Assembly (NCBI GenBank): GCA_900323505.1
Contig: OOIN01000011.1
Location: 62,001-126,000 of the forward strand
Length of the DNA stretch: 64,000 bases
Source: Ustilago trichophora
Lineage: Eukaryota; Basidiomycota; Ustilaginomycetes; Ustilaginales; Ustilaginaceae
Direction: 5' to 3'
In this document: positions 30,301 to 41,121 of the stretch, one piece after another
How positions within the stretch are numbered: the stretch's first letter is position 1
How the letters are laid out: each line of letters opens with the position of its first letter
Position numbers and translations under genes: made by a program
Notes under the pieces: model-generated
What the model was told of the DNA's origin: nothing
The model's input: the letters and a program-made list of their open reading frames with translations, nothing else
Database searches by the model: none

Positions 30301-32130
30301 ACACAACAAGTGCAACAGACTTGTGGTCGACATTCGTCCAATCCTGGCTGGGTGTAGCGGTAAACCGACTCTAATCTTATGTTGTTGTTGCTGTTGTCGA
30401 GGGGCGTCGGGTTAGTTCAAATGTCGACGCAATCTTGACCTTGAAATTGAAAAAATAAATCAAAAGCTCGATTGGACAGACGAGAAGCACGCCGTGATCA
30501 TCGCAGTAACTCGTAAAGGGCGTTTTGGGGGTTTTTACCTCGACTGCTTTGCTCCCCCTGCTTGGTTTCGGCTCAATGCCTTTTGTATCTCCGAACATGG
30601 CGATAAGGTCCCAACTTTGTTGCCTCGTTCGTATCGTACTTTGCGGCACGCTGCGCTTGCCCTGGCTTGGATTGAGTTTGCTCGTCACGGCCTGCAGCCG
30701 ACGTTGGAGAGTTGCATCTCCATTGCCGTTCTCCCGTCGGTTCAGTTTCGCTCACAGCCGCATGATCCTCGAACCGGTAAAGCATACTGTAGCAACCTTT
30801 TTCAGGTACAAAATGCTACGAATCAGGGCGAATGGCTACCGATTGTGTGTACCCACACACACACACAAGCAATGTCGTCGACGTACATACTGTACATCGC
30901 ATTGCCTTGCTCCGGAATACTATCATTTTGACAAATCATCCCTTTGCACCATTCGGACCGACAGTACAGTAAACCAAGCGGCGAATTTTACCGAGTAGAA
31001 CCACATTCGAGACGCATCTGCTGTGACCCATTTGCCGGTTTCTGGCCCTGATGATCTGGTGGAAGAGTCAAAAGTTTGTGTCTCGCGTCGAAAAGGCCTA
31101 ATCTGCTCGTCTCATTCCGATCTTCTTCAAGGGGGGCGTTTTCGGCCGATTCAACATCTGTCTGCAGATCCGCAGGGCGAAACCGGACATCTCATGACAG
31201 CTGCAGACGTGACTGCATTTGCACTGTCTCGAACTTGAAGCTTTTTTGCACAGTGTGCGACATGGATTGCGCAGCCCATCGTCGATGCAGTTTCGGATGA
31301 ATTCGATCCCGCACTGGACGGTACAGTAGCCGATGCCGTTGTGATGCTGGTAGCGAACCGATGGTGCCCGGCAATGGCAATCTCAAATCCGGGATTGAAA
31401 TGGTCTGTTTCAAGCTGCGCTGCTTACGTCGAAGCTTTGAAGTAGATTTCACCAGCTGATTGCCGGTCGACTGACTGCGTCGGAAGACAAAAGCCGCGTG
31501 CAACCATTCACATTTTTTCTTTTTGCCTTGACACACTCGAAACCCTTTTGAGCCCTGATTGGCAGAACCCCCCTACATTCAGCACGCTTGGCAAAAAGGT
31601 CGTCTTCGCAAACCATTCACCGCGAAATTTGCCGTAGCTTTGTTCGTCTTGGATCATCCTCGTGGCTCGACCCTTGTTCCTCGAGGCTAAGGTTAGCGTT
31701 GAGCAAAAAGTTCGAATTCTGCGCAACCCACGCTTTTTTTTTTTGCCGATGCCGATAAATTTCTACCGCGCGCCGCGGCTTTGCAACAGATCTCGTCGAA
31801 ATTGAACCCCCATCGTGAGGTCATCAATGGTGAGTTGGTGGGTTCGGGGCGAGCGATCATGCGCAGGCACCATCAAAGGGCAGCTTTTGATCACGTCGAG
31901 ACCAACGCAAAACGGCCGGATGGAAGTCGATCCGGTCGCTTGGCTGTCAATCTCAACTCGTCACACAAGCAGCAGATCTCTGAAATGAAACAAGAACGTT
32001 GGAATTGAGGCGCTAGAATACCGCGATCAATTGTCCGACGACGTGCAACTACACTACAAAGCTACTGTACTGTACCACTAGAGCCGCTCGGTGACGATAA
32101 GGGTCACATCGAGGAACTCGAAGGTGCTGA
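27319..32130. other. 4.8-kb gene-poor stretch, pma1 upstream region
   Basis: No gene is supported. Nearest to pma1 the minus strand is strongly pyrimidine-rich (about 27860-28250, with CT and GT/CCA runs), as in promoters and leaders of highly expressed fungal genes; a leader intron is possible. T-runs occur near 28395-28430, 29115-29135, 29711-29731 and 31733-31745. The word TACTGTA or TACAGTA recurs near 29664, 30890, 30962 and 32063. Frames up to 268 residues (29609-30415) begin in a phenylalanine run from poly-T and match nothing I know. Regulatory DNA, non-coding RNA or decayed sequence are all possible. Confidence 0.4.
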
Positions 32131-33483
32131 TCAGCTCAGCGTGATGCAGAGCAGCTCCACCCGTCCATCTAAAGTCGGATCATGTGCCGAAGGAAAGAGA
32201 GACAACTCCGGAACATCGGGCAGCCATCCCGATTCAGCCGAGGACAAGGTGGGATGCTGCAGCTCCAAGACTCGCGCGATCAGTCCGTAAGAGGCTGTTT
32301 AGTCGCAACACAGAGATTGAAAAGGGATGATATTCATCTGCGTCAGTGAAAACGAGGGCTGATACCAACACTTTTGTTTTTTTTTGGCAGAATCAGAAAT
32401 CGGTCACTCACCTAGTGATGCTTTGAAAGCGCCATACGTCTCTGGATTGCGAATCGTGCTGGCCACTAGGGCGCGGCACGTGCTCGTTCCCGCCTCCAGA
32501 CAGGCTCGAATCGTCTCGACCAGCGGATCGATCAGATCGGGGTCGTACACGACATCGGCTGCAAGGATCAGTGTCGGCTTGGCTTGGGCGAGAAAGTTGA
32601 TGGTAGGCAGATCGTCCCTCTGCTGACTCTGCTGACGTTCGGCGCTCAGCTCGAGCCAGTCGAGCTCCTTGATCTCTACGTGGGACGTTGATGAGTCTAG
32701 ACCGTTGACGTGCAAGGTATCTCTGATGCGTGCCACCACCTGACCGGGCATGTCGGTCAAGAATGTATGCACGTCCGAGTGCTTTGACATGATCTGCTGA
32801 GTGGCACACACTGCTCCAACAAAACCAGCCCCTGATCCGAGCTCCAGGATGCGCGTACCGGGGGTTGTGATCATGGTTGACTCGCTTATCAGATGTCCCG
32901 CTAGCCTTAGACCAGCCTCCCACGTCCGCAGACCTGTGGTGCCCTTGGAGATCGCGCTGCCTTCTTCTCTGATGGTCACCTTTGCGTAGTTGCTTAGCAG
33001 GTCGGCTTCACCGTCTGTCGTGTCGCTGGTGGACCCCGACCAATAATGCGTGGTGAACTCGGTGTCGGGAGCAGAGCCTGGCGTGATCGATGCCTTTCCT
33101 GAAGATCCGCTGGCCATTACCTCGACGTACCTCTCGAGCAGCGCTGCGTCCATCTCTGGGTGGTCGATCTCGTCTACACCTTGGGTCCGAAGCACCGCAC
33201 ATTCTGCCTGGACGGCAGCGTCTAGCCGTGCACAGAGCTCGCGCAAAAAAGTGGTCCGATACCTCAAAGTTGCCTCGAACTTGGGATTACGGAAGAGGTC
33301 CTGGTCGAGCTCACCCTGAATACGGAGTAGGATCGAAGGGGATGGCCACACGAAGGAGCTTGAGCGCGGTGGGATTCGTGCTTCGTACTGGATCAGGATG
33401 ATGCGCCGCGCATGCCTCAGCGTCGATGGTCCTGGACTTCCTTGGCCATCCTCCATGACTGTTGCGCGATGCTCTGAGAACAC
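32131..33483 (-). CDS. FAM86/EFM3-like protein-lysine methyltransferase (eEF2 lysine), two exons
   Basis: Class I S-adenosylmethionine methyltransferase; the family (yeast Efm3, human EEF2KMT) modifies a lysine of translation factor eEF2 in the cytoplasm. Exon 1 is 33483-32412 and ends at GTGAGT; exon 2 is 32294-32131 in matching phase, giving 411 residues. An N-terminal FAM86-type helical region includes FLRELCARLDAA. The family stretch ISKGTTGLRTWEAGLRLAG, motif I LELGSGAGFVG and the post-motif AADVVYDPDLI are clear. Exon 2 ends in VELLCITLS, fitting a final beta strand. Another frame downstream of the stop (to about 32080) also reads protein-like, so the last exon could differ. A start at the inner Met, 27 bases downstream, is possible. 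Shares a 392-bp promoter region with RPA2. Confidence 0.85.
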
Positions 33484-33875
33484 TGCGACGTGCCTCTCGG
33501 GGTGGTGATTGACCCAAAGCTACCTTATAGTAGAGAGGGATACACCAGGAAGAAGCAACTGTTGTACTGTACTGTACTGTACTGTACTGTACTGTACTGT
33601 ACTGTATTGTACATAAGGTGTAAAATTTAGTTGAGAAGGTCGATGGGATATGTGGAGTAGCTCTCGCACGAGATTTCCGAAAAAAAGTGACACTGTGACA
33701 CCGACGCGTAAATTGGCCAAAGTGCGCGTTGAGGCAAGAAAGTGCAACACACACACACACACCGTGATTTCTGCCAATAAGGCTCAGTTTGCATCCTTCC
33801 ATCCGAGACTCCATCACCACTCTACTCTACTCTACGATCAGCTCCCAAACAAGCACATACTTGCTTGCCATCACC
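33484..33875. promoter_or_regulatory. Shared promoter, methyltransferase and RPA2
   Basis: This 392-bp interval separates two head-to-head genes. It holds eight GTACT units at 33564-33603 and, on the RPA2 side, a CA repeat near 33750-33762 and a CTCTA run near 33821-33834. No TATA box is evident. Confidence 0.6.
33564..33603. repeat. (GTACT)8 microsatellite in a bidirectional promoter
   Basis: Eight perfect pentamer units, continuing as GTATTGTAC. The unit contains TACTGTA across its joints, the same word seen alone in many other intergenic regions of this window. Confidence 0.95.
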
Positions 33876-35337
33876 ATGTTCAACAACGGTAAGCTTCAAC
33901 TCAACGCCTCGACCTGGAGTCATGGCAAATTCTCAACACGAGCTGAACTGAGCACGAAGCTATTCTCATTCAATCGAAGGACGCCCGTTGCTCTGAGCTA
34001 TCGTCTTCGAGACCGGATGAAAGATGCTGATCATATGTTTCTCGACTCCTTGTTTCTGCATTGTACAACAATTTCTCATGGCCGCTCTTCACGCGCTCGA
34101 CGACCAACAGGCTTTGGAGGAGAGAGCAACCCATACGCTCAAAACTATGCCACAGGAGGCGGAGCCAGCGGAGGCGGTTTCTTGGCCAACGGCAGTCAGA
34201 GCGATTCTCCAAGTGGAAAGGTACGGCAAAGATACCCCTCATCTCTTAGCTAGGTGCTTGACATTATTCAAGCTTCCGCGATGCTCAAGTCCATCACTAT
34301 ATATACACACAGAGCAATATCGATCTGACCCCTTCTCCTTCAACGTCTCATCGTCTTTACCTTCACCCCACATCCAATCCTATTCATCGGCGCCACTTTT
34401 TCCGGGGACGGCCATGGTCTCTGGCTACGTACCACAGCGAGCGGGCAACAACACGCTCAGGCCCGTCACCGTCCGTCAGATTCTCAATGCCGACCAGCCC
34501 CACCCGGATGCCGACTTCACGCTCGATGGCGCTGAGCTCGGTCAGTTGACCTTTGTCGCAGTCGTCCGTAACATCTCAAGGAACGCTACCAACGTCGCTT
34601 ACAGCGTTGAGGATGGTACTGGTCAGATTGAGGTGCGACAGTGGCTGGACAGCTCCGGCGATGACACACAGAAGGCCTCTGACATTCGGTAAGTTGCTAT
34701 GACATGCGATGATTCCGCGCCTGAGCCCGGAAGAGTTCGCCCTTGTCGCGGGTACAGCCAGCTGGTAACAGTGCGGATTTTGACTCGGTAGATATTGCGC
34801 AAGTATCGCTACGTGTACTAACCGTGATCCGTATTTCCGCGCACACACCACAGTCAAAACATCTACGTCCGAGTCCTCGGCACTCTCAAGTCGTTCCAAA
34901 ACCGTCGATCCATCTCTGCCGGTCACATGCGACCGGTGATCGACTACAACGAGGTCATGTTCCATCGACTCGAAGCGGTCCATGCGCATCTGCAGCTTAC
35001 TCGAGGAGTCAAGTCGAACCAAGCCAACGGTGCTGTTGGTGCTGTCCAAGGACTGGATCGTGGACAGGCGATGCAGACGAGCGATATCAACGCATACTCT
35101 GGCTCCAACCAAAACGTCCTTGATCAGTATAAGAGTCTCGATCCACTTCCACGTCAGATCATGAGCATCGTCACTGTGGAAGCTGAAAACCATCACGACG
35201 GCGTACATGTCGCCCTGATCGCAAGAAAACTAAAGGGAGTCGATCTTGCAGAGGTCAAAACCGTCGTCGAGGAATTGAGCTCAGAGGGTTATCTCTACAC
35301 TGCTGCTGATGACGATCATGTCTTGCCTACTGCTTGA
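33876..35337 (+). CDS. rfa2: Replication protein A 32-kDa subunit, four exons
   Basis: Middle subunit of the single-strand DNA-binding complex RPA, acting in replication, repair and checkpoint signalling in the nucleus. Exons are 33876-33888, 34111-34220, 34438-34688 and 34854-35337; all phases match and the product has 285 residues, typical for RPA2. Exon 1 encodes only MFNN plus one base. The N-terminus is Gly/Ser-rich (YATGGGASGGG, SQSDSPSG), the usual phosphorylation region. The OB-fold follows with LRPVTVRQILNA, FVAVVRNISRNATNVAYSV and DGTGQIEVRQWLD. The linker is Gln/Asn/Gly-rich and the C-terminal winged helix contains HHDGVHVALIARKL and VVEELSSEGYLY. The acceptor of exon 3 (CACAG at 34437) is the least certain junction. 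Confidence 0.93.
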
Positions 35338-35579
35338 AAGTCTGTTTTTGATTTAGTTGCAATGCATTTGTGAATCTTTTGAATGAAAAAGGATGTGGCT
35401 TTGTGTTGATGTTTGACCTTGGTTTGGAGGTGGTAGCGGTTGTTGATATGCTTTTCTCTTTTTTTTGAACCTTTTACCTCGTCGTATGGGTGGATGATAC
35501 ACACTTGCGAACGAGCGTACAGCAAAAAAAAAAAGAGGACAAATGGATTGATTTCAAAGGCTCATATACAACCAATGTA

Positions 35580-38235
35580 TTAGTATCCACCTCCATATCC
35601 TCCACCATATCCACCTTGGTAGTTGTTATTGTAGCCAGTTTGACCGTAGCCTCCCGGAGGGGGATATTGCTGTGGTTGACCGTATCCCTGCTGTTGACCG
35701 TATCCCTGGGTTGCGCCATATCCGCCCTGTTCAGGAGGAGGAGGTGGACCACCAGGAGGGGCATATCCGCTAGGAGCTGGGTAGCCAGTATATTCCTGAC
35801 TGCCATATCGATCAACCATAGGCTCGGCTTGAGGAAACGAGGGTCGAGCGTTATCGTACGACGAGCCTTGCTCGTGTCGACCACCGTATGCAGAAGAATT
35901 CTCATTGGGCCGACGACCGGGATATCCAGAGGAAGATGACTCTCGCCCTCCATGGTTGCCCTCGGGCATCTCACGGAAGAGGTTGTTGCCTCCGGGTACG
36001 TGACTACCCACAAATCCGTGCACTTGGTTAGAGACGTAGTTGGATGCATAACCTGCCATTTGTGACCCAATGCTATTGCCTCCACCTCCACTGTTACTGT
36101 TGTTGTTGTTGTTGTTGTTGTGATGGCCGTAGCCTCCACCACCACCGTAGTTGTGATTGTTGTTAAAGTTGTGTGCGGCCTGGCTGTTTCCACCACCCAC
36201 AAAGGAGCTCACGCTTGGTTGGTCGCCACCGTGCGAGTGGGGTTCAGCTTTGCCAGAGCGAGTGTTGGTGTGATTTCGAACGCTCTGCTTGCTCAAGCGT
36301 CCAATCTCGGCAGAGTGGTTCCTGGCCCAGTCGGCAACGTAATCCATCATATCCTTCTGCACCTGGGCGTTGCCGTTGAACCAGTACGGGTGGAACATGG
36401 GTGCCAGGCACTCGTCGGCAACGTGTGCAGGATCCATGCCACGGTCATCCCAAGCTTTGACCACCTTGATGACGGTGTGACGGACAATGATCTTGGCGAC
36501 GTTACCAGCGACTTCGTTGAGGATGAGACCAAAGTGGTCCTTGCTGAGCATCGAGTGGGTGGGGTCCGAGGCGTTGGGGTTGTCAAAGACCTCGAACTGC
36601 TCCTGCTTGTTGATGACGGCACCGGAGCCGAGCTTGAGAGCGCTCATACCTTTCTGCATGATGGGCTTGGCGTAGGGTTCGATGAGGGTAAAGACGAAGA
36701 TGTTGAGCTCGTTGGTAAGCTTTTCGACGAGAGAGCTGAGACCGGGAATCTTCTCAATGGTACCCTCGATACCCTTCATGATGCGATCCCGCAGCTCGAG
36801 GATCTTCCAGAGGTTGGCGTACATCTCCTGGGGAGACATGTCGGCAGGGTTCGAGACAGGGCCGCGAGAAACATCTTGAAGATCGCGCGAGACGTTGTCA
36901 CCTCCACCACCGGGCAGCTTTGCGAGCATTCCAAGAAGATCCTGGACAGGGCTGCGGTTGCCGCCGCTTGACTTGATCTTGGCATCGTCGATGGCCTTGT
37001 TGAGATCCGAGATGGAAGCTTCCGAGAGATGGTCCTGTGCTTCACCCAACATCGAGTGCATGAAATCGGCACTTCCAAAGGTACCGGTGACGAGGGGTGC
37101 AATCTGGGTGCCGTCGGGAGCGCGCACCTTGACATTGTCACCGACGTGAAGGAAGACGTTGTGATGACCAAGGCGGTGAAGCGCGAGTTCGGTCCAGTTG
37201 CTGTGAGCAGGGAAGTCTTCGAGTGTGTGGAGAGCCTGACCAAGGAGGCGGTATGCTTCGTACATATCGGCGTCGCGGCCGGTCTCACGGGCTTGACGAC
37301 CGGTCTCGATGACACGGATGAGGGTGCGTCGGATGAGTCCGGAACCGGTACGCCAGCCTCCGTTCTCGTTGGCGAGGTAGTTTTTCATGCCGGAACGAGG
37401 GTCGATCTCGAGCTCCTGAGGATTGACGGGCTCACGAAGGCGAGGATCGAATTGACGAGCGTCGTTGCCATCCGCGTAGCCCTTGGGGTTGTCGAGGTGT
37501 TCCTCGGGCAGGTATACACCGAGCCTTTCATCGGTGACCTGGAATTCGGCAGTGGCGTAACCGTGCGCCAAGAAGCCGAGCACCATGACAATGTTGAGGA
37601 CAGCCTGCTTGCTCATTTTCTGCAAAGCAGCAACGTCCATAGCCTGACTGTAGTCTCGAAGCCAGTTACCAAAGTAGATGCGCTTGATGTCGAGGCCGCC
37701 AAACTTGGATGAACCGAAAATGGAGCCACCGACCTTCTTGGCGAGCTCCTCGAGGATGTCCTCAATGTCTCCGTGGCGAAAGGCCTTGCCTTCCATGTAG
37801 GCAAAGGAAGGGATGTTGCCTGCACCGAAAGCGTGAGCGCCCGGAAGCGAAGAGACGGCGATAATGAGCAAGCTGACCATGGCCACAAAGAAAAGGTGGC
37901 CACCGAACCAGCTGGGGCGGCGCTTGTTGGCAGCCGGAGCGGATGCGGGCTGGGCGGACTCGACGGAAGCATGGGTAAGAGCAAAGCAGTCAGAGTCCTG
38001 CGAGGCGTCCGCCCGAGCGGATTCGATTTGGGGGCTCGAGGTCAACATGATGGGCTGCATTTGTTGGGTCATCTCTTGTGTGGGGTTTGAGGCTGAAAGC
38101 AAAGTGGAAGGAACTAGAGTCGAGCGTCTCTCGAGGACGAGTTGGTCGCGAATGGAGTTGACGATGTCAGCAGCGTCCTTGTTGACTGCTTGGATGTCTC
38201 GTTCCAGGTGCGAGTCTGATAGTTGATCAGAGTCG

Positions 38236-38273
<38 letters not shown>

Positions 38274-38504
38274 GATGATGGATGGCTCCAAAGCTGATGC
38301 TGTGTCAACTGGATGAATGCGTCGATTGTTGGGTTGTAAGGACGATGTGCTGATAGGTAAAGAGGCTGCTTGGGAAAGGGTTGTCAGGTTGTAGCTTGTG
38401 GAGGCTCTGAAAGAGTTGTTGATCGGCGTCAATGGTTTTGTCGACCTTAGGTAGAGTTGAAGGTATGGATTGGATCGCAGATGGTGGTGTGTTGGAGGTG
38501 CCAA
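35580..38504 (-). CDS. Het-C family protein with Gly/Tyr-rich tail
   Basis: Family named after the heterokaryon-incompatibility gene het-c of Neurospora; the biochemical role is unknown. The conserved region starts just after a hydrophobic segment (FFVAMVSLLIIAVSSLPGAHA) that could be a signal peptide or anchor, and includes FGAGNIPSFAYMEGKAFRHG, FGNWLRDYSQAMD and LLGQALHTLEDFPAHSNW. The last 200 residues are disordered, rich in Gly, Asn, Tyr, Pro and Gln. The frame runs from 38504 (974 residues), but residues 1-144 hold a 13-Asn run and low-complexity sequence. The ATG at 38072 would give 830 residues with the hydrophobic segment near the N-terminus, and may be the true start. Presence of the gene alone does not prove an allorecognition role. 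Confidence 0.85.
38234..38274. repeat. (TTG)n trinucleotide run
   Basis: Uninterrupted run of about 13 units, read as an asparagine tract on the minus strand in the 5' part of the Het-C frame. Confidence 0.9.
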
Positions 38505-38947
38505 GGGAAGATGATGATGATGATGATGTCTTGTGTGCCCTGTGCGTTGAAAGGCTGTGAAACCCTTGCACGAGACAAAAGATGCTCGGATCCGAGCTGC
38601 CGTCGTGTGTGAGTAATGATTAATAATAACAATGATAATAATAATGATAATAGGGTTATTGTTTGAGAGTGCAGTTCACCTGAGCTCAGCCCAAGCCGTG
38701 TCGAGACGGAGGCCAAGTGAAATATGAGAGAGAGAGAGAGAGAGAGCCCTTGCAGCAAATTGCATTTCACTTGACTATACAGTACAGTACAGTGCAATAC
38801 ACTGTCTTGCTCAGCCCCTCTCTCTCTCTCTCTCTCTCTCTCTTGTGTCTCGTCATCATCTCTCAATCCTTTTCCACTTGAGATTGATCCTCACTACTCC
38901 AACCATTCCTACCGCACATACATACAATCCATCCTTTGCTCACTCTC

Positions 38948-38982
<35 letters not shown>

Positions 38983-39390
38983 CCGCCGCAATCACATCAA
39001 ACATCGTCAACTTTGTTCTTTTAGCATCTGCATAATCGTTTCGCATCTCGTCGCAAAAAAAGCATCATCCTTCTTTCGCACCAAAAGTGTTTCCAACCAG
39101 CGCTAACACTCCATCCCTCTCAACAGTCATCATCGCTAGCTCTTGTCTTGCTACATCTTGGCCCAACTCGGTCTATATTCTTTCTCCCAATCCACCACTT
39201 GTAGCTGCAACACACAATCCCAACATTCGTTTGCCGTCCACCTTCTCCTCGATCGTCGTGACACCTCGACTCACCGCACTGCCGCTCTCCCAGCAACAAC
39301 ATAATCCATTGCATCGATTCGTAAAAACACCCGCCGTGTACACCGCCGTCCGTACGCGTCCCTTTGCGTACGTGACCTCGTTCCCTCGCG
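38505..39390. promoter_or_regulatory. Divergent promoter region, Het-C and MUB1-like genes
   Basis: This 886-bp interval is dense in simple repeats: GAT near 38512-38527, GA at 38724-38746, TACAGTACAGTACAGT at 38776-38792, CT at 38819-38842 and AAC at 38950-38983. The MUB1-like leader appears to be CA-rich. No gene is seen. Confidence 0.5.
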
Positions 39391-41087
39391 ATGAGAGAGT
39401 CCAACTTTTGCAACCCCGCCCAGAACAAGGCGAGCGTTTGCATCTCATCTGCCGTCTATGATCGTAGAGGTGAGTGTTCTTGTTCTCTCCTTTCCCCCTT
39501 TGGTCATCTTGTTTCTCTTGTCTCACCTTTTTTTTTCTTTTCTTTTCTTTTTTGCTTCCTTCTATCATTCCCTTTGTCCTCTCACAGCCATCGACTGCAC
39601 GGCCACCTTGCCACTCATCAATTCGCTCAACCATCTCGCCTACCTCACTTCTACCTCTCCACGCATCAGGGAAATGGTCACACTAGATGGAGGTCTCGAG
39701 CGTCTCATTCGCATCCTCCGAACCGTCCCAAAGACTCCTTCGCCCCAGCTTCGTGCTTTCTCCATCAAAGAGATGCAAGCCGTATGGAAGTGGAGTCTGG
39801 CTTTCCAGTGCGTCGTCAACATTGGCGTCCGCGGCAGCGAGAGCGTCAGGACAAGGGTCGTCGAAGCCGGCATGGTGCCCGTCACCATTCGCGTCCTCGA
39901 GTCCTATCTTCGCAGCATGGACAGACTCAAGGACGAGAGGCGTAAAGAGGCTCTTCTCCATCACCAACGCAACCAAGCACGTCGTGAAGATCGCTCCATC
40001 CCAGATCGCACACAACTCGCTTCTTTATCGCAGCCTCAGCTCGCCCCAACCCACACTGAACGCGCACCTCACGATACCCTCACTCACGCTCCTCTCCGTA
40101 ACAACGCTACTCAGCCAACTTCCAACGCTACTCAGACAACTCCGCCTGAGCCTTCGCGCAACGCATCGTCGCATGCTCATTCTCATGACCGTCTGCTCAC
40201 AGAGACACGCCCAACCACGCCTCTCGAGGACCCAGTCTCGGCGCGACGCTCCTCGGTCTTTGTCGATATGGACGCACAAAGCAGCGTAGACGACTTTCTT
40301 CCACCTCAACCTTCTCCTATGCCCGTTGTCGACGCCGACGCCAACCACTCCACCATGCCTCTTATCCAAACTATCGATCCACTCTCGCTTTCTTCATCCG
40401 GCAGCGCTCCATCCGTAGGTCCCGATGGTACGCCTAGAGCTCTTTCTTCGTCACAGGCCGACGATCGCCAACTTGCAGACGTCAGCTCATCCGAGGATCT
40501 CCGCAGTCACGCAGCCGACGCCAGCGGCAGCGGCTCCGATGGCGCAGAGGATGCCGAAATGTTTGCAGATGACGCCGACGACAGCGAAATCGATGCGGTT
40601 CAATCTTCAGCTACACGCTCCAACGACTCCAACCACATGCTCATCACCGACCAAAATGAGGCTGGCGCTGACGAAGACCTCGAGGAACGTCAAACCCCAC
40701 GTCCAGTCCGTCGCGCCCTTGCGCCCCTGTCGGGCCAGGACTCGCCGCCGCGTCCCGCTCAGAGCTACATCACTCCCAACAGGCCCACCAGTGCCATCGC
40801 ACCCCCCTTGTTCGAGAGACAGGACACCGTGCGCCCGTCTCGAGACTTTTCAACTGCATCTGGCTCTCGCGACGCTGCCTCGAGCACTCTGGCCTCAACA
40901 GCGCTCGCAGCACAGGTCGGCTCGCAACATACTTCGAGCCATCCCAGCTCACTCTTTGATCGACAACAGCCGCTGTACCAACATCAGCAGCAACACGACG
41001 ACCAAGTAGCTCGAGCACGTGCGCAACATGACAGTACAAACCACAATCCCCTTGATCAACAGCAGCAGCCGCTGCAACCGCACCATC

Positions 41088-41121
<34 letters not shown>

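Noticed and set aside
29609..30415. 268-residue plus-strand frame in the pma1 upstream gap
   Set aside because: It begins in a phenylalanine run made by poly-T, has mixed composition with a cysteine run near the end, and no domain or splice support.
33564..33603. CRISPR-like array
   Set aside because: The repeats are 5-bp units without spacers, and the organism is eukaryotic.
39569..39577. Exact match to the complement of the Prf1 pheromone response element ACAAAGGGA
   Set aside because: It is a single copy inside the first intron of the MUB1-like gene; one 9-bp match in 64 kb is expected by chance and such elements usually act in upstream clusters.
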